From contig JADGJC010000009.1 of the NCBI GenBank assembly GCA_027596075.1, positions 124,001-188,000 of the forward strand: 64,000 nt of DNA, in the 5' to 3' direction. The notes under the pieces are model-generated. The model ran no database searches, had not been told where the DNA came from, and was given only the letters and a program-made list of their open reading frames with translations. Made by a program: the position numbers and the translations under genes. Shown here in pieces: positions 35,198-47,263 of this stretch (position 1 is its first letter; each line of letters opens with the position of its first letter). Source of the stretch: Rhizophlyctis rosea. Taxonomy: Eukaryota > Chytridiomycota > Chytridiomycetes > Rhizophlyctidales > Rhizophlyctidaceae.

Positions 35198-35329
35198 ACA
35201 CCGTTATGGCTGGGAAATTCACCAATGGAAGTGTAACCACTGGTGGTGGTTCTGGCACCACATGCAGCCGGGGTTCTATTTGCACAACCAATGGTACTAT
35301 CAATGTTTGTGAGTTCAGTAGCAATCATC

Positions 35330-36940
35330 AATTCATGTTTGTCACTGATATGCTCTGCTGTGGTCTGTGTGAGTTAGTTTACTTATTTTGATGCCAATCT
35401 GGGGGCTTTTTGGACACTGGGTCAGCCAAAACTTCAAAAATCAAAATAGCATACATTGTGGTTTTCCACTTTGAGCATGGTTATTTGCATCCGTCTGTGC
35501 CGGCTCAGATGGATCGGTAGGGTGCGTGTGGTTGCAAAGTCAAGAAGCAGGCCCAACTGCTTGGCGAGGAGGATCACCTCAGAGTTCGCGGTCGAAGGTG
35601 CTGGGCTTCGTAGTGATGGGCACCTTAGTTGTGGTAGTAGCAACCCCCGTAGTCATGGAGCGGGGCTACTGCCAGTGTTGCCTCCTGTTCCCCCGAGCAA
35701 GACATTTCCCACGCCAGCACTGCAGATGATGTTGCTCACAACGGAAGAGAAAGTGTTGAGGGAAACGGAGGAAGCGCCGCCGAGCGAGAGTCCCTGTGTC
35801 GATTTGGGTAATTGTGGTCGTGTTGCAGCCGTCGAAGTCTTTGCTGATGGGCGTGGGCTCGTCACTTATATTGGTTATATTCTGCGGGTACTACTGAATG
35901 TGGTGCATACTTGCTCTGGTGGACAAACCCAGTCTTATCATGGTCTTCAGGTGTCCTTCATGTTCTTAAACACATCGTTCTCACTCAGAGCTTCAGCAAC
36001 CATGCGGGCGTTGATGGCGCTGGCATCAATGTTCTTGTGGTGGGGAGTATATATGCAGCGGAGGGAGGGACTATGTGAGTGAGCGTTTGTGAGACATATG
36101 GAACGGGGTTGGTACCGTGGAGACGCAGGGCTAAGTATTGAGGACTTGTGTATAGGCCTACGTGCCGTTGCTTGTGAAGATGTGGAAAAGCTGCGATGGA
36201 GTTGGTCGATGAGAACGAAAGAAAAGGACAGAGGGGTCCCGTTCTATTTGTCCTATTTTGGACAAACTGATTATTTCCAATCCAAATTTGATTGGTTGAT
36301 TGGTTCCAGTCGGCGAGTGGCACTGCTTCCCAGCGTTCCCACCCCTGTTTCGAGTTCTCCTTTTCACACCGCCCGTTCGCCACGATGAGATCCCAAATCC
36401 CCTTCAACTGCCAGCACCAGTACCAGCAAACCTGCTCACTGACAACCTGGAGAGCCTAGTCTTTGTAGACTGACAGCGATACTCCACTGAGAAGACGCAA
36501 GAGGCGAATGGTCAAAACTCAGCCAACACCGCTAACTGCAGCGGTTTGGACGGCTCTCGGAACACCGCCGCAATTGCGTGAGAATGTACCGTCAACAAAG
36601 GATTCGCTGTCTTGAAGCTGCGCAGTAACTGCTAGAGTCTAAGGTTGGCGGTTTGCATTCCACGATGACATATTCATCGCTGCTCACGTACCGTTGACCA
36701 CTGCAGTGGAGCAGAAAAAGACGTTTGCACGCGGAAAAATCGTAAGTAGATATACCGTACCTCAGGCTTGAGGGTACAGTCGCTAGGATCGTTCAGAGTG
36801 GCTGCTTGGAGTTCTGTTTTGATAGTGGGAAGAATCTTTCATGACGTGCACTTAAAGACAGAGGGAACGCGTCGGAAGGAAATGATTGAATTTTTCGGTT
36901 TTTTCGGGCTAAGTGCTCAACTTCTGATAAACACCATTAC
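35330..36940. other. Long stretch without a recognised gene
   Basis: Open frames such as 35456-36082 (+) and 35653-35865 (-) are biased in composition and show no domain. Possible fragments of cysteine- and glycine-rich secreted proteins were considered but not supported. Confidence 0.4.
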
Positions 36941-36944
36941 AGTT

Positions 36945-37860
36945 CCCGACCTTGCCGAAAATCACATACCCTTACTCGCTCTCGTTATATGAGCTGTACA
37001 AACCGCACGTACGGCGACGAAAATGGGGGAGAAGGATCTTGTTACCCCGCAACAAGGACGAAGTTTCTATGCCTCCAATGGTTTCGGGAAGGGGACCCAC
37101 TGGCGGGAGCCCTGCGCACCATCTATGTCGATGCAGAACACCTTTGGACCAACCGCGATTACTATGGGAATGAATACTCGCAACTGAATACTGCCATCAA
37201 TTGAGTTCAAACAGGGTGAGTAGGTAGTTGCACTCTTCTTTTCGGTCTCTCACTGTTTGTCATGACCTTGCATATTGTGCTTGCCCTTGTAACTTTTGCA
37301 ACTGAATCGAGACGTTCTCTTCCACAATCAATGCAATTGACAGGGGATCTCGGCCGCTAATGACAAAACCACCCACACTGTGACACACAAACCAAACGGC
37401 AACTGCACCGCACCGTCCGGCAATCCTCACGATTACCTGTCTCTCGCTCGATACTTCTTCCCTGATGAGACGAAGCCACCTACCTTCATGCGTTACAAAC
37501 GATGACATATCCATATCAATTACGAATCTTCAATGTGAGTAGATGGCAACAACCCATCCTCCTTGTCAATGAATTCAGTCGATAATTGACATCTTCGTCA
37601 TGATATAGATCCCTTACAGTGGAAGGATGGCGCTCATCACGGACGACATATCCTCATCGGGCCTATACTATTTCTGGACCGGCAATGTCTCGCATGCCGA
37701 AGCTGTCGCAAAACGTATTTGCGATATGTGAGTCAATCCGGATCCGCAGATGACACCGCAATTGAGGTACGCGGACTGGGTGAAAGGTTACCCCGACCCT
37801 TGATATCCGGATGGGTCGTTGAATTCTGATGCGGACATTGATCATGGAGAGATCATTGGT
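36945..37860 (+). pseudogene. Degenerate multi-exon gene, unidentified
   Basis: Coding-like pieces with intron-like gaps: NRTYGDENGGEGSCYPATRT (from about 36994), FYASNGFGKGTHWREPCAPS in another frame, THTVTHKPNGNCTAPSGNPH then DYLSLARYFFPDETKPPTFM (37375-37490), and IPYSGRMALITDDISSSGLY YFWTGNVSHAEAVAKRIC in the next exon. Composition suggests a secreted or cell-wall protein. Frame switches and stops show decay. I cannot name the family. Confidence 0.35.
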
Positions 37861-39360
37861 AAGCTATGTTCAAGGCTGTTGTTATTAGAATTGAGGTTTA
37901 TCGGGCCGGTTGTGATAGACATGTCACGCGTCATGCTCGTTCTCGACATCTCAACATGATTGCCGATTCTTGCCGCCTTCAAGTGATTTCCCTATACGCC
38001 TCAAATGATCCAATGGACATTGATCTCCTCCCTCAATATACCGTCGATCGACAGCCTCTCTCTGACAAGCAGCACATCCTCAATACAATCAATTACTCTT
38101 CCATCTCAGTCAGCTGTTCGCCTCGAAAGCAGAGTGAGTTTCGTTGCTGGGATTTCGGACCCATGCCGAGCTATGATATTTCAAATGTAGTAACTTGTCT
38201 GTTCAGAACTCTTCCAACGCCGCGGGCCGGCCGAAGACAGGCAAGACCGTCGCAAACAAATACATAGCGAGATGCATTCCATTCCCATACGTACGCCCGC
38301 GGATCATCGTCGCGATTCAATTGAGAATTGGCTTCATCGGATTATGATTCAGTATCAAAGCCGCGGGTGTAAGTGCCAGCAGGACCCGACTGTAGGTTGT
38401 TGTCTCAAACTTACACCGGCGGTTTGTTGTTCAACGTTTCCGCACAGTATCGGTTGCACCATTACTCAATGACGAGAGCAAATTGGGGGGCGGTCGTCCA
38501 TTACGGTTGACTGTGATCGTGATATGGGTTAGTGTCGTCTTCGTATTTGTTCACTGTTGTACGTTGTTGCGCAATGCCAACCACGGACCAATCTATATGA
38601 TGAACACTATCGTCATAACAAAAAGCTTCAACACCAAATACTGACCCACAATGACCTTTGCAACGATAGCAATCATCTGGTCAATACGTCATGGCAAACG
38701 AGGACGCGAGCCAGCTATGCTTGGCATGCCACCAAGAATCTCCAGCAATGGTTCCTCAAGCGACTGCTACTGCAGTGAGCTAGGTCAGGGAGCATCATAG
38801 TTTGACGCGGGTAAGCTCTCGCATCCCATACTTTCATAACTGCACACAAGTGCGCATCATCCGAACCAGACGTGATACTGATATACTATTAGACCAAGCA
38901 TTACAGCAGCTCCGGCAAGAGCAAACGCAAGGCCCATCACGACGAGTCTTCGCGCCGCAATGTGCAAAGGAAGCACGGCCTACTCGGCTCTAACCAATAC
39001 AACAATTTAACGCATGAACAAACTCTCCCTCTACTACCAAAACTCCGACGGATCAAACCCTCTACTCGATTAATGGAAGCTCTCCACGAATTTGAACGAC
39101 ACCACCACGTAGTACCATGCCGCAAGTCACGCATCTTGCTAACTTATGTCGATTCGATGGGACCGAGCAGTGCGGCGTTGGTGAGGCGGTGGGATATGTC
39201 GAGTGAGAGGAGTTTGGCGTTAGTCATGGTGGTGCTTATCGGGATGGTTTGGGACGGTTGTGGGGATTTGTTTGTAGGCTGTAGGGGGTGTATATGACGT
39301 TGCAAGGTAAATTGCGGTGGTGCTCAATAGCAGATGGAGGGGTCTTCATGAAAAATTCTG
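37860..39360. other. Exon-like debris, nothing recognised
   Basis: Several short frames (for example 38962-39297 + and 38272-38472 +) are present, with fragments such as MNKLSLYYQNSDGSNPLLD near 39013. None builds a gene or matches a family I know. Confidence 0.35.
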
Positions 39361-40390
39361 ATGATACGTTGTTCTTTGTCTGGATCAGGGTCAGGACATG
39401 ATATCGATATTGAAGCAATGGAAAGACAAATCAAAACGAGACAAGGACGTGTGAAGTTATGGGCAACAGGATATTATATTCGGATACCACAAATTATTAC
39501 AATTGCTATCGGGACTATTCTATATAGTTATGATTTGCTCCCCTCTGTCTTTACAGGGGCTTGGGACCCTCCACCTCTGCCGAAGCGAGAGGTGGGCGAC
39601 ATTAGAGCTCGGAAGTTGGAGTTGGAGTTGGCGGTGGCTCGTTGTATTCCATTGAAGGAACTCGTGACTGCGTTTTAACAACCCGTTGTGTGTGTCGAAA
39701 TGGTGATGAAGGTGGAGGTGAGAGAGGCTTGCTGAGGGTCCCAGCCTTCTTTAACCAAACGTCACGGGGCTACTGAATACCCGCAGCCGCTTGGGTAAAG
39801 AAGGTCGAGCTACTTGGTGGTGGATGGCGGAAAGTTGACACAAAGGGGGCAGTCTGTCATCGACCTGTGAAAAGAGATTAACGCATGGAGGTAACAAGTT
39901 CAACCGCTCATTGGAGAAGTCCAATCATGTCAAAGGCCCCACTCTTGACCGCGAGTCACAAAAAGGACTTCTACATGTTTTTACGTGGCATATTGCCGTG
40001 CATCTCTCTGGGACAGGCGATGACAAGGGATCCTATACCTGAAAAGTCTTGAAGGGGGGAACTTGAAATCTATCCTGAGACGCCCGGGGTAACTCAGCAT
40101 CAGCGAAAAGACGCGACGGACAACACCAAAGCGCCCAGTATGAGGTTAAGCCGTGGTCACCGTGAAGCACCCAGTCGGATTAACAGCATTGGACACCATG
40201 AGCACCCAGAAGACGAGCTTGCCACCGACCCCTTGTTACCCCTGTTTCACCAAAACGTCCCGCGATCAAGGCGAGTGCGATGCGAGTAGAAGACGAAACT
40301 GGAGAAACAAACAAGTCTGGTGGTGGTGGGTGTCCTTTTATGTTTGTGCGCGTCAAACGGGTGCCAACTTTCTCAGGGTAAACTAAACAA
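39360..40390 (+). repeat. Dispersed repeat R1, copy 5 (upstream of gene D)
   Basis: ATATTCGGATACC near 39475, core CTCCCCTCTGTCTTTACA at 39538-39555, hairpin 1 with an 8-bp stem (CCACCTCT 39571-39578 with AGAGGTGG 39588-39595), GGCGACATTAGAGCTCG, GGAACTCGTGACTGC, hairpin 2 at 39745-39804, GAGTCACAAAAAGGACTTCT and GTTAAGCCGTGGTCACC. It has no 14-3-3 fragment at its front, unlike copies 1, 2 and 4. Confidence 0.8.
39745..39804 (+). ncRNA. Conserved R1 hairpin 2 (copy 5)
   Basis: CCTTCTTTAACCAA (39745-39758) pairs with TTGGGTAAAGAAGG (39791-39804) with a single A-G mismatch. The inner stem is CGGG/CCCG around GCTACTGAATA. Compared with copy 4, paired positions change on both sides. Confidence 0.6.
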
Positions 40391-40534
40391 CAGCTGACAT
40401 GTCACGTGAATAAGCTTATTACTAATTTCCTTTATGGGAATGAATTGGCAATGTGAAAGGAACATTTTTCTAAGGCTCAAAATCACGGTGTTGTATCATG
40501 TGAGCGGCCTTCAATTCATCAAAATAAACATTCA

Positions 40535-40552
40535 ATCCCAAAAAAGGCAACC
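40535..40552 (+). promoter_or_regulatory. TATA-like promoter box of gene D
   Basis: CCCAAAAAAGGCAACCG at 40537-40553 corresponds to CCATAAAAGGCAACCG before gene A and lies about 290 bases upstream of the start codon of D. The inverted CCAAT box is not evident here. Confidence 0.45.
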
Positions 40553-40840
40553 GTGTTGTTGACAGCTTTCACGTTTTGTCCGATGTGGCTGAGTATCTGC
40601 GGGCGCATCCTTCTCCAATGCGGGAGACTGGGATGGGACAACAGGTGTCGGTATTTTTCAACCACCCACACTCCCAAATCCTCAGTTTGATATCACTCTC
40701 AGCTCAATCAGGTGCTCACTTTTCACAGCCATTGAATTCGCGGAATACGTATCACATTTAGTCTTTCTTGGAGCGGGACAAGCATTTGAGTAGGGGGGAA
40801 GCCTCTCGGAGCGTTCCTATTCACGAACAATCTATCAGAT

Positions 40841-43800
40841 ATGACGTCATCATTGCCCTCCAAATTTCTTGCGCGGCTTTTCGGCAACGTTGCCTCAGCA
40901 ACTAGCACGGCGGCACCAGCAGGAGACAGTGACACAGAGAACGGAGGAGCAAAAGAAAAGGAACTTGAAGAGCCCATCTCCACTGTTTTGGAGAACGGAA
41001 TAGGTACTTTGAGCTACCATATCTTCACCTGTACAACCCTCACCCATTTGAACAGGGCCTTCCACTGCGCGTGGTTCTGGAACGAACGGCTATGTCCAGC
41101 GCAATCTATCATCACTCCGCCCGCGGGACAAGCAGCCTCACCAAGCTCCCAACTTCTCGGACGAACGTGGACCTCCGTCATTAATTCAAAAACCCAACCA
41201 AGATATCCTCCTCCACGAACGTAAACGTCAAGTCGAAGTTCAATGCTTGGAATTACGGGAAAAGTTGGAGAGCCAGAATCTTCAAGAGGAGGAGATCGAG
41301 GAGAGGGTGTCGGCTTTGCGGGAGAAGCTGCTGAAAAACTTGCAAACGGTGACTCAGGACGAGAAGACGTTGAAGGAGCATCAGGTTCTTCAACTAGCAG
41401 CCGAGGTAGAGGAGGGAGAGGAGTGTAATGAGACTAAAAGCTCTGACGACCAGAACTTGGAAACCTCGCATTCCCTGAATTGTCTGAAAGGTATGAGAAG
41501 GGTCGGCTTTATGAGGTGCATCCACGGCAACTGATTTTGTCAAATATCCTCTTCATATAAGTCGTCGAGCTTCTACTGTCAGAGTCCTCTCTCGACAAGG
41601 AGAAACAAAAGGCGTTTTTCAACGCTTGTGCCTCTGGAAACACGGCAACGGTGCAACGACTAGTGAAAAGCGGCGCAGACGTCCACGTTCTTGATGAATT
41701 CGCTCTCATCATCGCAGCAAGGAACGGGCACACGGACGTGGTCAGGTTGCTATTGGAAGCGGGTGCAAACTGCAATGTTTCTTCGGATCTGCCGCTATTG
41801 GTCTCCGCTACTGGCGGGCGTGTCGAAGTCGTCAAGCTGCTACTTGTCCACGGTGCAAATGTTCACGCACAAAACGATGGTCCTCTGAGACATGCAATCA
41901 TCGGAGGCCATACTGACGTTGTCCGAGAACTCATCGCTTCCGGTGCTCGCGTCGGCGAGATCATCAACGAAGGAGGGATTTCATCGGCCGCTGCAGAAGG
42001 TCATACCGAAGTGGTGAAGCTATTGTTGGAGGAGTACACTAGTATTTTAGGAAGGAACAAGCCCCATTGGGCGGATCTTGTTGGAATTGTTCGTGTGCCG
42101 GTAGTACGGGATGACAAGGCACTGCAGCGGGAACTGTGCGTCTGTTTCAAAGGTGCTGAGCATACAATTGCCATCAAAGAAGCTGTCGTTTGGACGACCG
42201 ATACCGCAGATGACGGCAAATGGGATATTATGATCCGGATCGGGGGCAGCAAAGCAGATCTCCAGTTCATATCCAGCACCCATCCAAGCTTGTTTTGGTC
42301 CCACGATGAGGGTATGTGATCTGATGACCAGCAATCATTATCAAGGTGTCGGAAGAAACTCACATTTGTGTCTTTCTCTTTGCAGCTTCTCTTCCGTTCC
42401 GCGACTCCTCAAGAAGAAACATAAATGCCTGTCAGAAGTAAAAGTGAACGTGAAAGCAGCTGCGTCAGTGGCAGCCTCGGAAGCCGCGCCGGACGTGACG
42501 TTCGATACTATGTCGGTTGATACGTCGGTGGCTCTTGCCACAGTTCAGATCATACATTCGGTCAATATTCATCCGGCGGATTCTGCACTGGACATCGTAT
42601 CAGCACTCGACAAACAAGTCGTTGTTCCGCACGACCTATATCATGTTGGAGATACAGTCATTTACATCGAAATTGATAGCCAATGCCCTGCTTCAGCTGA
42701 CTGGGCAGGCCCGCTGTCTACGAACCAATACCGCGTCGATACCATCAAGATGAAGGGGGAGTTGAGTCAGGGGTTTGTGATTCCGCTTGAGACTCTGCCC
42801 AACCACCGCAAGCTGATCTTGGGGACTGATGTGACGAATGAGCTTCAAATCACCAAATACGTTGGTTCTACGGCAGTCAATCCTACGGCGGCGAGTGGTC
42901 CTGCACAGATTACGCCCGTTGATCCCGTGACGGAAACATCTTTGCCTGTGCTGGATTTGTCAAAGTTGAGTCGGCCAAGTCTGAAGAAACAGAAGCAAAA
43001 GGGCAAACAGAAGGAAGTGAACGGTGAAGGCTCAGGAGGAGGAGATTCATCCCTATTGCACATTCGACTGCAAGACCATGTGGATCAACAGAAAACGGTA
43101 AGTTGAATTCGTTTCCACTCGCCTTAACATAGTTTACTGATCCCTGTTTATGTCATAGTGCAAAGACGAACACTCGCGGCACCTAGTTCCAATACCAGAT
43201 GGCTTCTTCAAAAAGATCACTGTGCCTACTCACCTAACAGATGCACAGCAACGATCATTGATCAAACTGGGTCTGGAGCGGAAGGAAGCTCTGGTTTTTG
43301 GCGGCGATGCCGCGGCTCAGCGTGATGAAATTTTGTGCTACTCGGACGGATCGTTAAGAGATGAAGATCATGGTGGATATTGTTTGATCTATCCGCATCG
43401 CCCTGAGCTGTAAGTTCGACTTAACAATTGAGAGGAAGTGGTGATTTCATCTGATCTTCTAAATTTAGGAATCAGTCTGGACCTTCAATGCCGGATAGTG
43501 TGGCCGCAGAGATCAAGGTATGTGTTGCTTCACCAACCTTTAAATGAACTTTACCTAATATGTGAACATCAGGGCTTGATCAAGTCCATAACAGATCCCG
43601 GTGTCGTCTCAGGTCAAAACAACAGGCGGCTCAAAAGTGATTGCATGGATGCTATTTGTGACGTTTGGGAAGCCGCTACAAAGGGCAAGCGGTCAGCAAA
43701 AATTGAGGAGGATGACTTCAATCTGCTTCGCGAGGTACGCCATTGAGATGCTTGGAATCTGAGTTGATTTGTGCAACTTACCTAAGTTTATGTAGCATAT

Positions 43801-44830
43801 GCAAAAACCTGAACGTCAATCCGAGGTTTTCTACATCCACCACGTGAAAGCCCATAAAACTGGGAAAATGTACTCGCCGGCTCATGCTGCGGCTGACAAG
43901 GGAGCTTATGCGGCAGCGGGAGTGAAGCTGTCAACTCCATACCCATTGCCTAAGCTGTCGTCATCTCAGCTGACCTCCTCTCCGCCAACCTCCTATCCGT
44001 CGACCTCGTCTCCATCATGGGCAGAATCAGAATCGCCGGAAATTTAATCAGCATTTTCTGATCCATCAGATTTTGCCGTTCATTTGACTGAAGACCCGAA
44101 CACGCAACAATTCCCGCGCATGACCGTGAACCGATTGAACCAACAACAGTCGACAGGAGGAGGTGGAGGACCCACAATGCAACCCTCTCCGTCCGAAAAG
44201 CCTTCGATTCCAGCGTCTTCGAGTCCATCATCTTCGGAAAAGCGCAAAGCAGACGATGCCTCGTCTTCAGCAAAGAAGGCAAAGAAGGAAGTTCATCGTT
44301 CTCTTCCTTTACCGACTTCGGGGCTTCGCATGGATATGGTGAACCCTTCCTCCGCTCCAATGCAGGACCAAAAAAGAAAGCAGAACGATGAAAATGCTCA
44401 AACGGATTCCCAACCATCGAAAAAGTCCAAAACGACGCCGAATCCCTCTTCTCCTACCCGGAACTCCATTCCCGCACCGTTGCTGTCGTTTCAGAATACG
44501 AGTGCTAAGGGACCGAAGAGCCGGAACTCGGTTAGCAGCAAAAAGCGGTATTGGGAGTCCAAAGGATCTGGGGGTTACGGTGGCGGTGGTGGTCAAGGAG
44601 CTGGTGGTCAAGGAGCTGGTGGTCAATCGGTGCGCGAATATGCTTATGGTGGATACCATGGCGATTGGGGAGGATACTACGGGGGCGGCGGCTATGGCGC
44701 TGGTAGTTATAGCAGTGGTTGGTATAATGGTGAGGGGTATGGTGGTGGTATTACGAGCGGTGGTGGGTATGGTGGTGGGGGCTACGGCGGTGGTCGGTAC
44801 GGCGGTGGTGGAGGGTATAGTCGTTTTTGA
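40841..44830 (+). CDS. RNase H family gene D: coiled coil, ankyrins, C/D domain, OB fold, RNase H, NLS and Gly/Tyr-rich tail (two frame problems)
   Basis: Exons 40841-41003, 41056-41490, 41562-42311, about 42386-43097, 43159-43409, 43469-43517, 43573-43734 and 43796-44047. A short N-terminus leads to a coiled coil (about 41230-41430), five ankyrin repeats (41630-42030) and the block shared with C (KAVVW-like...LQFISS...LFWSHDEG). The OB module is the best in the window: VGDTVIYIEIDSQCP, VDTIKMKGELSQGFVIPLETL. RNase H has D (YSDGS), E (AAEIKG), D (KSDCM), H (HVKAH) and D (AAADKG). Problems: the well-formed acceptor at 42385 puts the OB exon one base out of frame with the ankyrin exon; an acceptor at 42345 would restore it but leaves only a 34-base intron. 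A TAA at 44045-44047 ends the frame, yet the same frame stays open to 44830 with basic NLS-like clusters (KRK, KKAKKE) and repeated GGYGGGG units, as expected of the family tail. Confidence 0.7.
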
Positions 44831-45782
44831 GAGGGTTGCAAAGTTTGTGATAGGGCGTATTTGGTTGTGAAGGGGCGTTAGTGTTTGATTGAGTGGGTAC
44901 TCGTCTTCTAGCTTGGATTATAGCTGTGCGAAGATTATAGACCGCGATCCTGCGGTTTTGAGGTAACCCTTTCTGTAAATACTTGAGGCATCACGATGAC
45001 GGTGATGACCTTTGTTGCTTTGCTTGCATGTTACTCGTAAATAACAAATTGCATTTGAAAGATGGAAGCTGTGCACGGAGTGATGTTCATCTCGGTGTCC
45101 GGCAACAGTGCACTCTCCAAGAAGTATTTCTTCAAAGTACAGTCTGACAAAGATTGTCGGAGGTGGAAGTGAATATGAATACTGTACTTCGTAGGGAGTG
45201 GAGATGAGTGCTATACTTCGTAGGGAGAGGTCGCATCGAACAGGAAAACGCATCAACGCACAAGTCTGGAAAGGAGTCATGCAATCTTCACTAAGAAGAG
45301 ACTTCCCCAATCAACGTGCGTGCCGCGAGTGACGGAAACAGTGTGAATGATGACTCTTGCCGGAGTTGAAAGTTCCCTGCCTTGCCACTGCACCACTGGC
45401 GGCGCCGACAGGAGGAAACCTCAATATCATCATCATAAAAGTAGTGAGAGGTAGCGAGAACGTTTATCTCTTTGTGATATTTGTGAGGTAACGGTAAGTG
45501 GAGAATATGGCGGCTTTGCGATGGAGCTTTAAAAAAGAAAGGGGAGGGAGTGGGAACTGTCAGAGATGTACTGCTTCCGCGTTAGTATCTCGTTTATGTC
45601 AGATTATAGTGCAGCGTTGTATGCCGTTGGTGAACAACGTTACCAGTATACGGTCAATTTGTGCGGGCGTGAGGGTTGGAGTAGTGTTCGACTGAGTTTG
45701 ATATGGAGAAGCTCAGCCGTTGATAAGGAGCGGATATTATGATAGTGACATCTGGCTGGCATGGAACCAAAGCAGCATTCGT
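44831..45782. other. Non-coding stretch downstream of gene D
   Basis: Contains a direct repeat ACTTCGTAGGGAG (45187-45199 and 45215-45227) but no gene, RNA or R1/R2 sequence that I can recognise. Confidence 0.4.
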
Positions 45783-46850
45783 TCACCTACCACCGTCACC
45801 ACGCAGTGTTCAGACCCAAGACATGTATGCACTATAGGAAACATGAACCCAACTAGGGCCCCATGAAATGGAGCCCCTCGAACCATCTCCAGGTGTGAGC
45901 GGAACCGGCGGAGTTCACATTGAAAGTACGTTTAAACTTTCCACTACAGCCTCCACATACATGGGCAAAGGCCTTCTGGGTGGGTGAACACTGCGTGGGT
46001 CTGGTGGTGATGGATAGTGTGATGTGCTTACTGGTATGTCAAGCTATCAGAAAGGAAAAGAAGTATGATGAGTATTACTGCTTTTTGCTGAAGGCGGGAT
46101 TACAGACGGGATATTACTTACCAATAATAGCAGACATGGCGCTTACCGTGCGAACAGATTTTCAAGGATGGTGTTCATATATGTGAAGGGATGAAGAATC
46201 GGGGCTCCTGGGGCGCCGGTGGGGGGGGGGGCCGGCGGCGGGGCGGGGGGGAAGAGGGCGCCGGGGCGGGGTGCCGGGCGGGGTGACGGGGGGGGNNNNN
46301 NNNNNTATCAGAAATGGGGGTTACCGTGCGAAAACTATTTCAACGATGGTGTTCATAAATGTGCAGGGTTGAATTATCGGGGGTAATCCCCCCCCTTCCC
46401 CCCCCCCCCCCCCCCCATTCTTTTCCGTTTCGAGGCCGAAGATTCGAGTCACGAGTGGCACCCATTGGCTGCAATGTGATGGGGGATTGTGTCGACAAAG
46501 CTCCACCCAAGCATTCAGCCATTCGGTGGCATCAAGTGGCCCTGATGACGGCAGTACTTTGTGTTGAATGCATCCGAGAACAACCTCCAACTTGCCAATG
46601 TACCACTTATCGGTGTGCCACCTCAATGCCATAATGGGCCACCGCATTTATTGGATTTCCAATCTAATTGACTGTGGAGTGGTGGAAGAATGCATCCATC
46701 AATTCGACCAAGCGGAGAATGCAGGCCTAGCCACATCCCGTCACGGCTGACGTCCACGCGAAGATTTCAGGGGAAGGTCGCGTTGGGTGGGGAAAGAGTC
46801 TATCAGGTAAATTGAAGCCACCCAACGCCACGAGTAGTAAACAAATAATT
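45783..46850 (+). repeat. Dispersed repeat R2, copy 4 (downstream of gene D), interrupted by an assembly gap
   Basis: CTACCACCGTCACCACGCAG..., CTAGGGCCCCATGAAATGGA, GTGTGAGCGGAACCGGCGGA and CCTCCACATACATGGGC match copies 1 and 2 with more divergence. The second landmark, CCACCCAACGCCACGAGTAGTAAAC, is at 46811-46835. The insert between holds the N gap and poor G-rich sequence. Confidence 0.65.
46205..46420. other. Assembly gap (10 N) with low-quality G/C homopolymer flanks
   Basis: Ns at 46296-46305 are preceded by about 80 bases of almost pure G/C and followed by a C-homopolymer at about 46400-46417. Sequence before the gap (46131-46204) and after it (46306-46383) are near copies of each other (TTACCGTGCGAA...GATGGTGTTCATA), so the join may be an unmerged overlap. 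Confidence 0.85.
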
Positions 46851-47263
46851 TAGGTAAACAAAACTGAACACCGGCTCCTGTATCGTCATATCTTCCCCAT
46901 GAATGGATCCCATTCCAGGTGATGGTATTGGAGCAGCACCCGCCACGGGAAACTTCATAATTTCGACACTGAGGATGGGCGGGGAATTGTCAGTCACTCA
47001 AATGTTGGGGGTTCCCATTGTTCCAAGTCGATGACTTCATCAATTGATAAATGGGCACTTACGGCAGGAGATCCCACGAGTGGAAGCGGAGGAGGCTGGT
47101 GCTCGGGGGAGAAGGTACGGACCTTCTAATGTGTTGGTGCAAGATGGGTGGTAGCGTCGTGTGATTTCACGTGCCGTCACAGCAAAGATTTTCCTTGGTT
47201 GATACTGACATTTGCTGTTCCATGGTCTGCTGCAGGTTGGCCTGAGCACCTACGTTACGACCG

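Noticed and set aside
35456..36082. 208-residue + ORF as a chitin- or cellulose-binding protein
   Set aside because: No regular cysteine spacing of CBM1 or CBM18, and no signal peptide.
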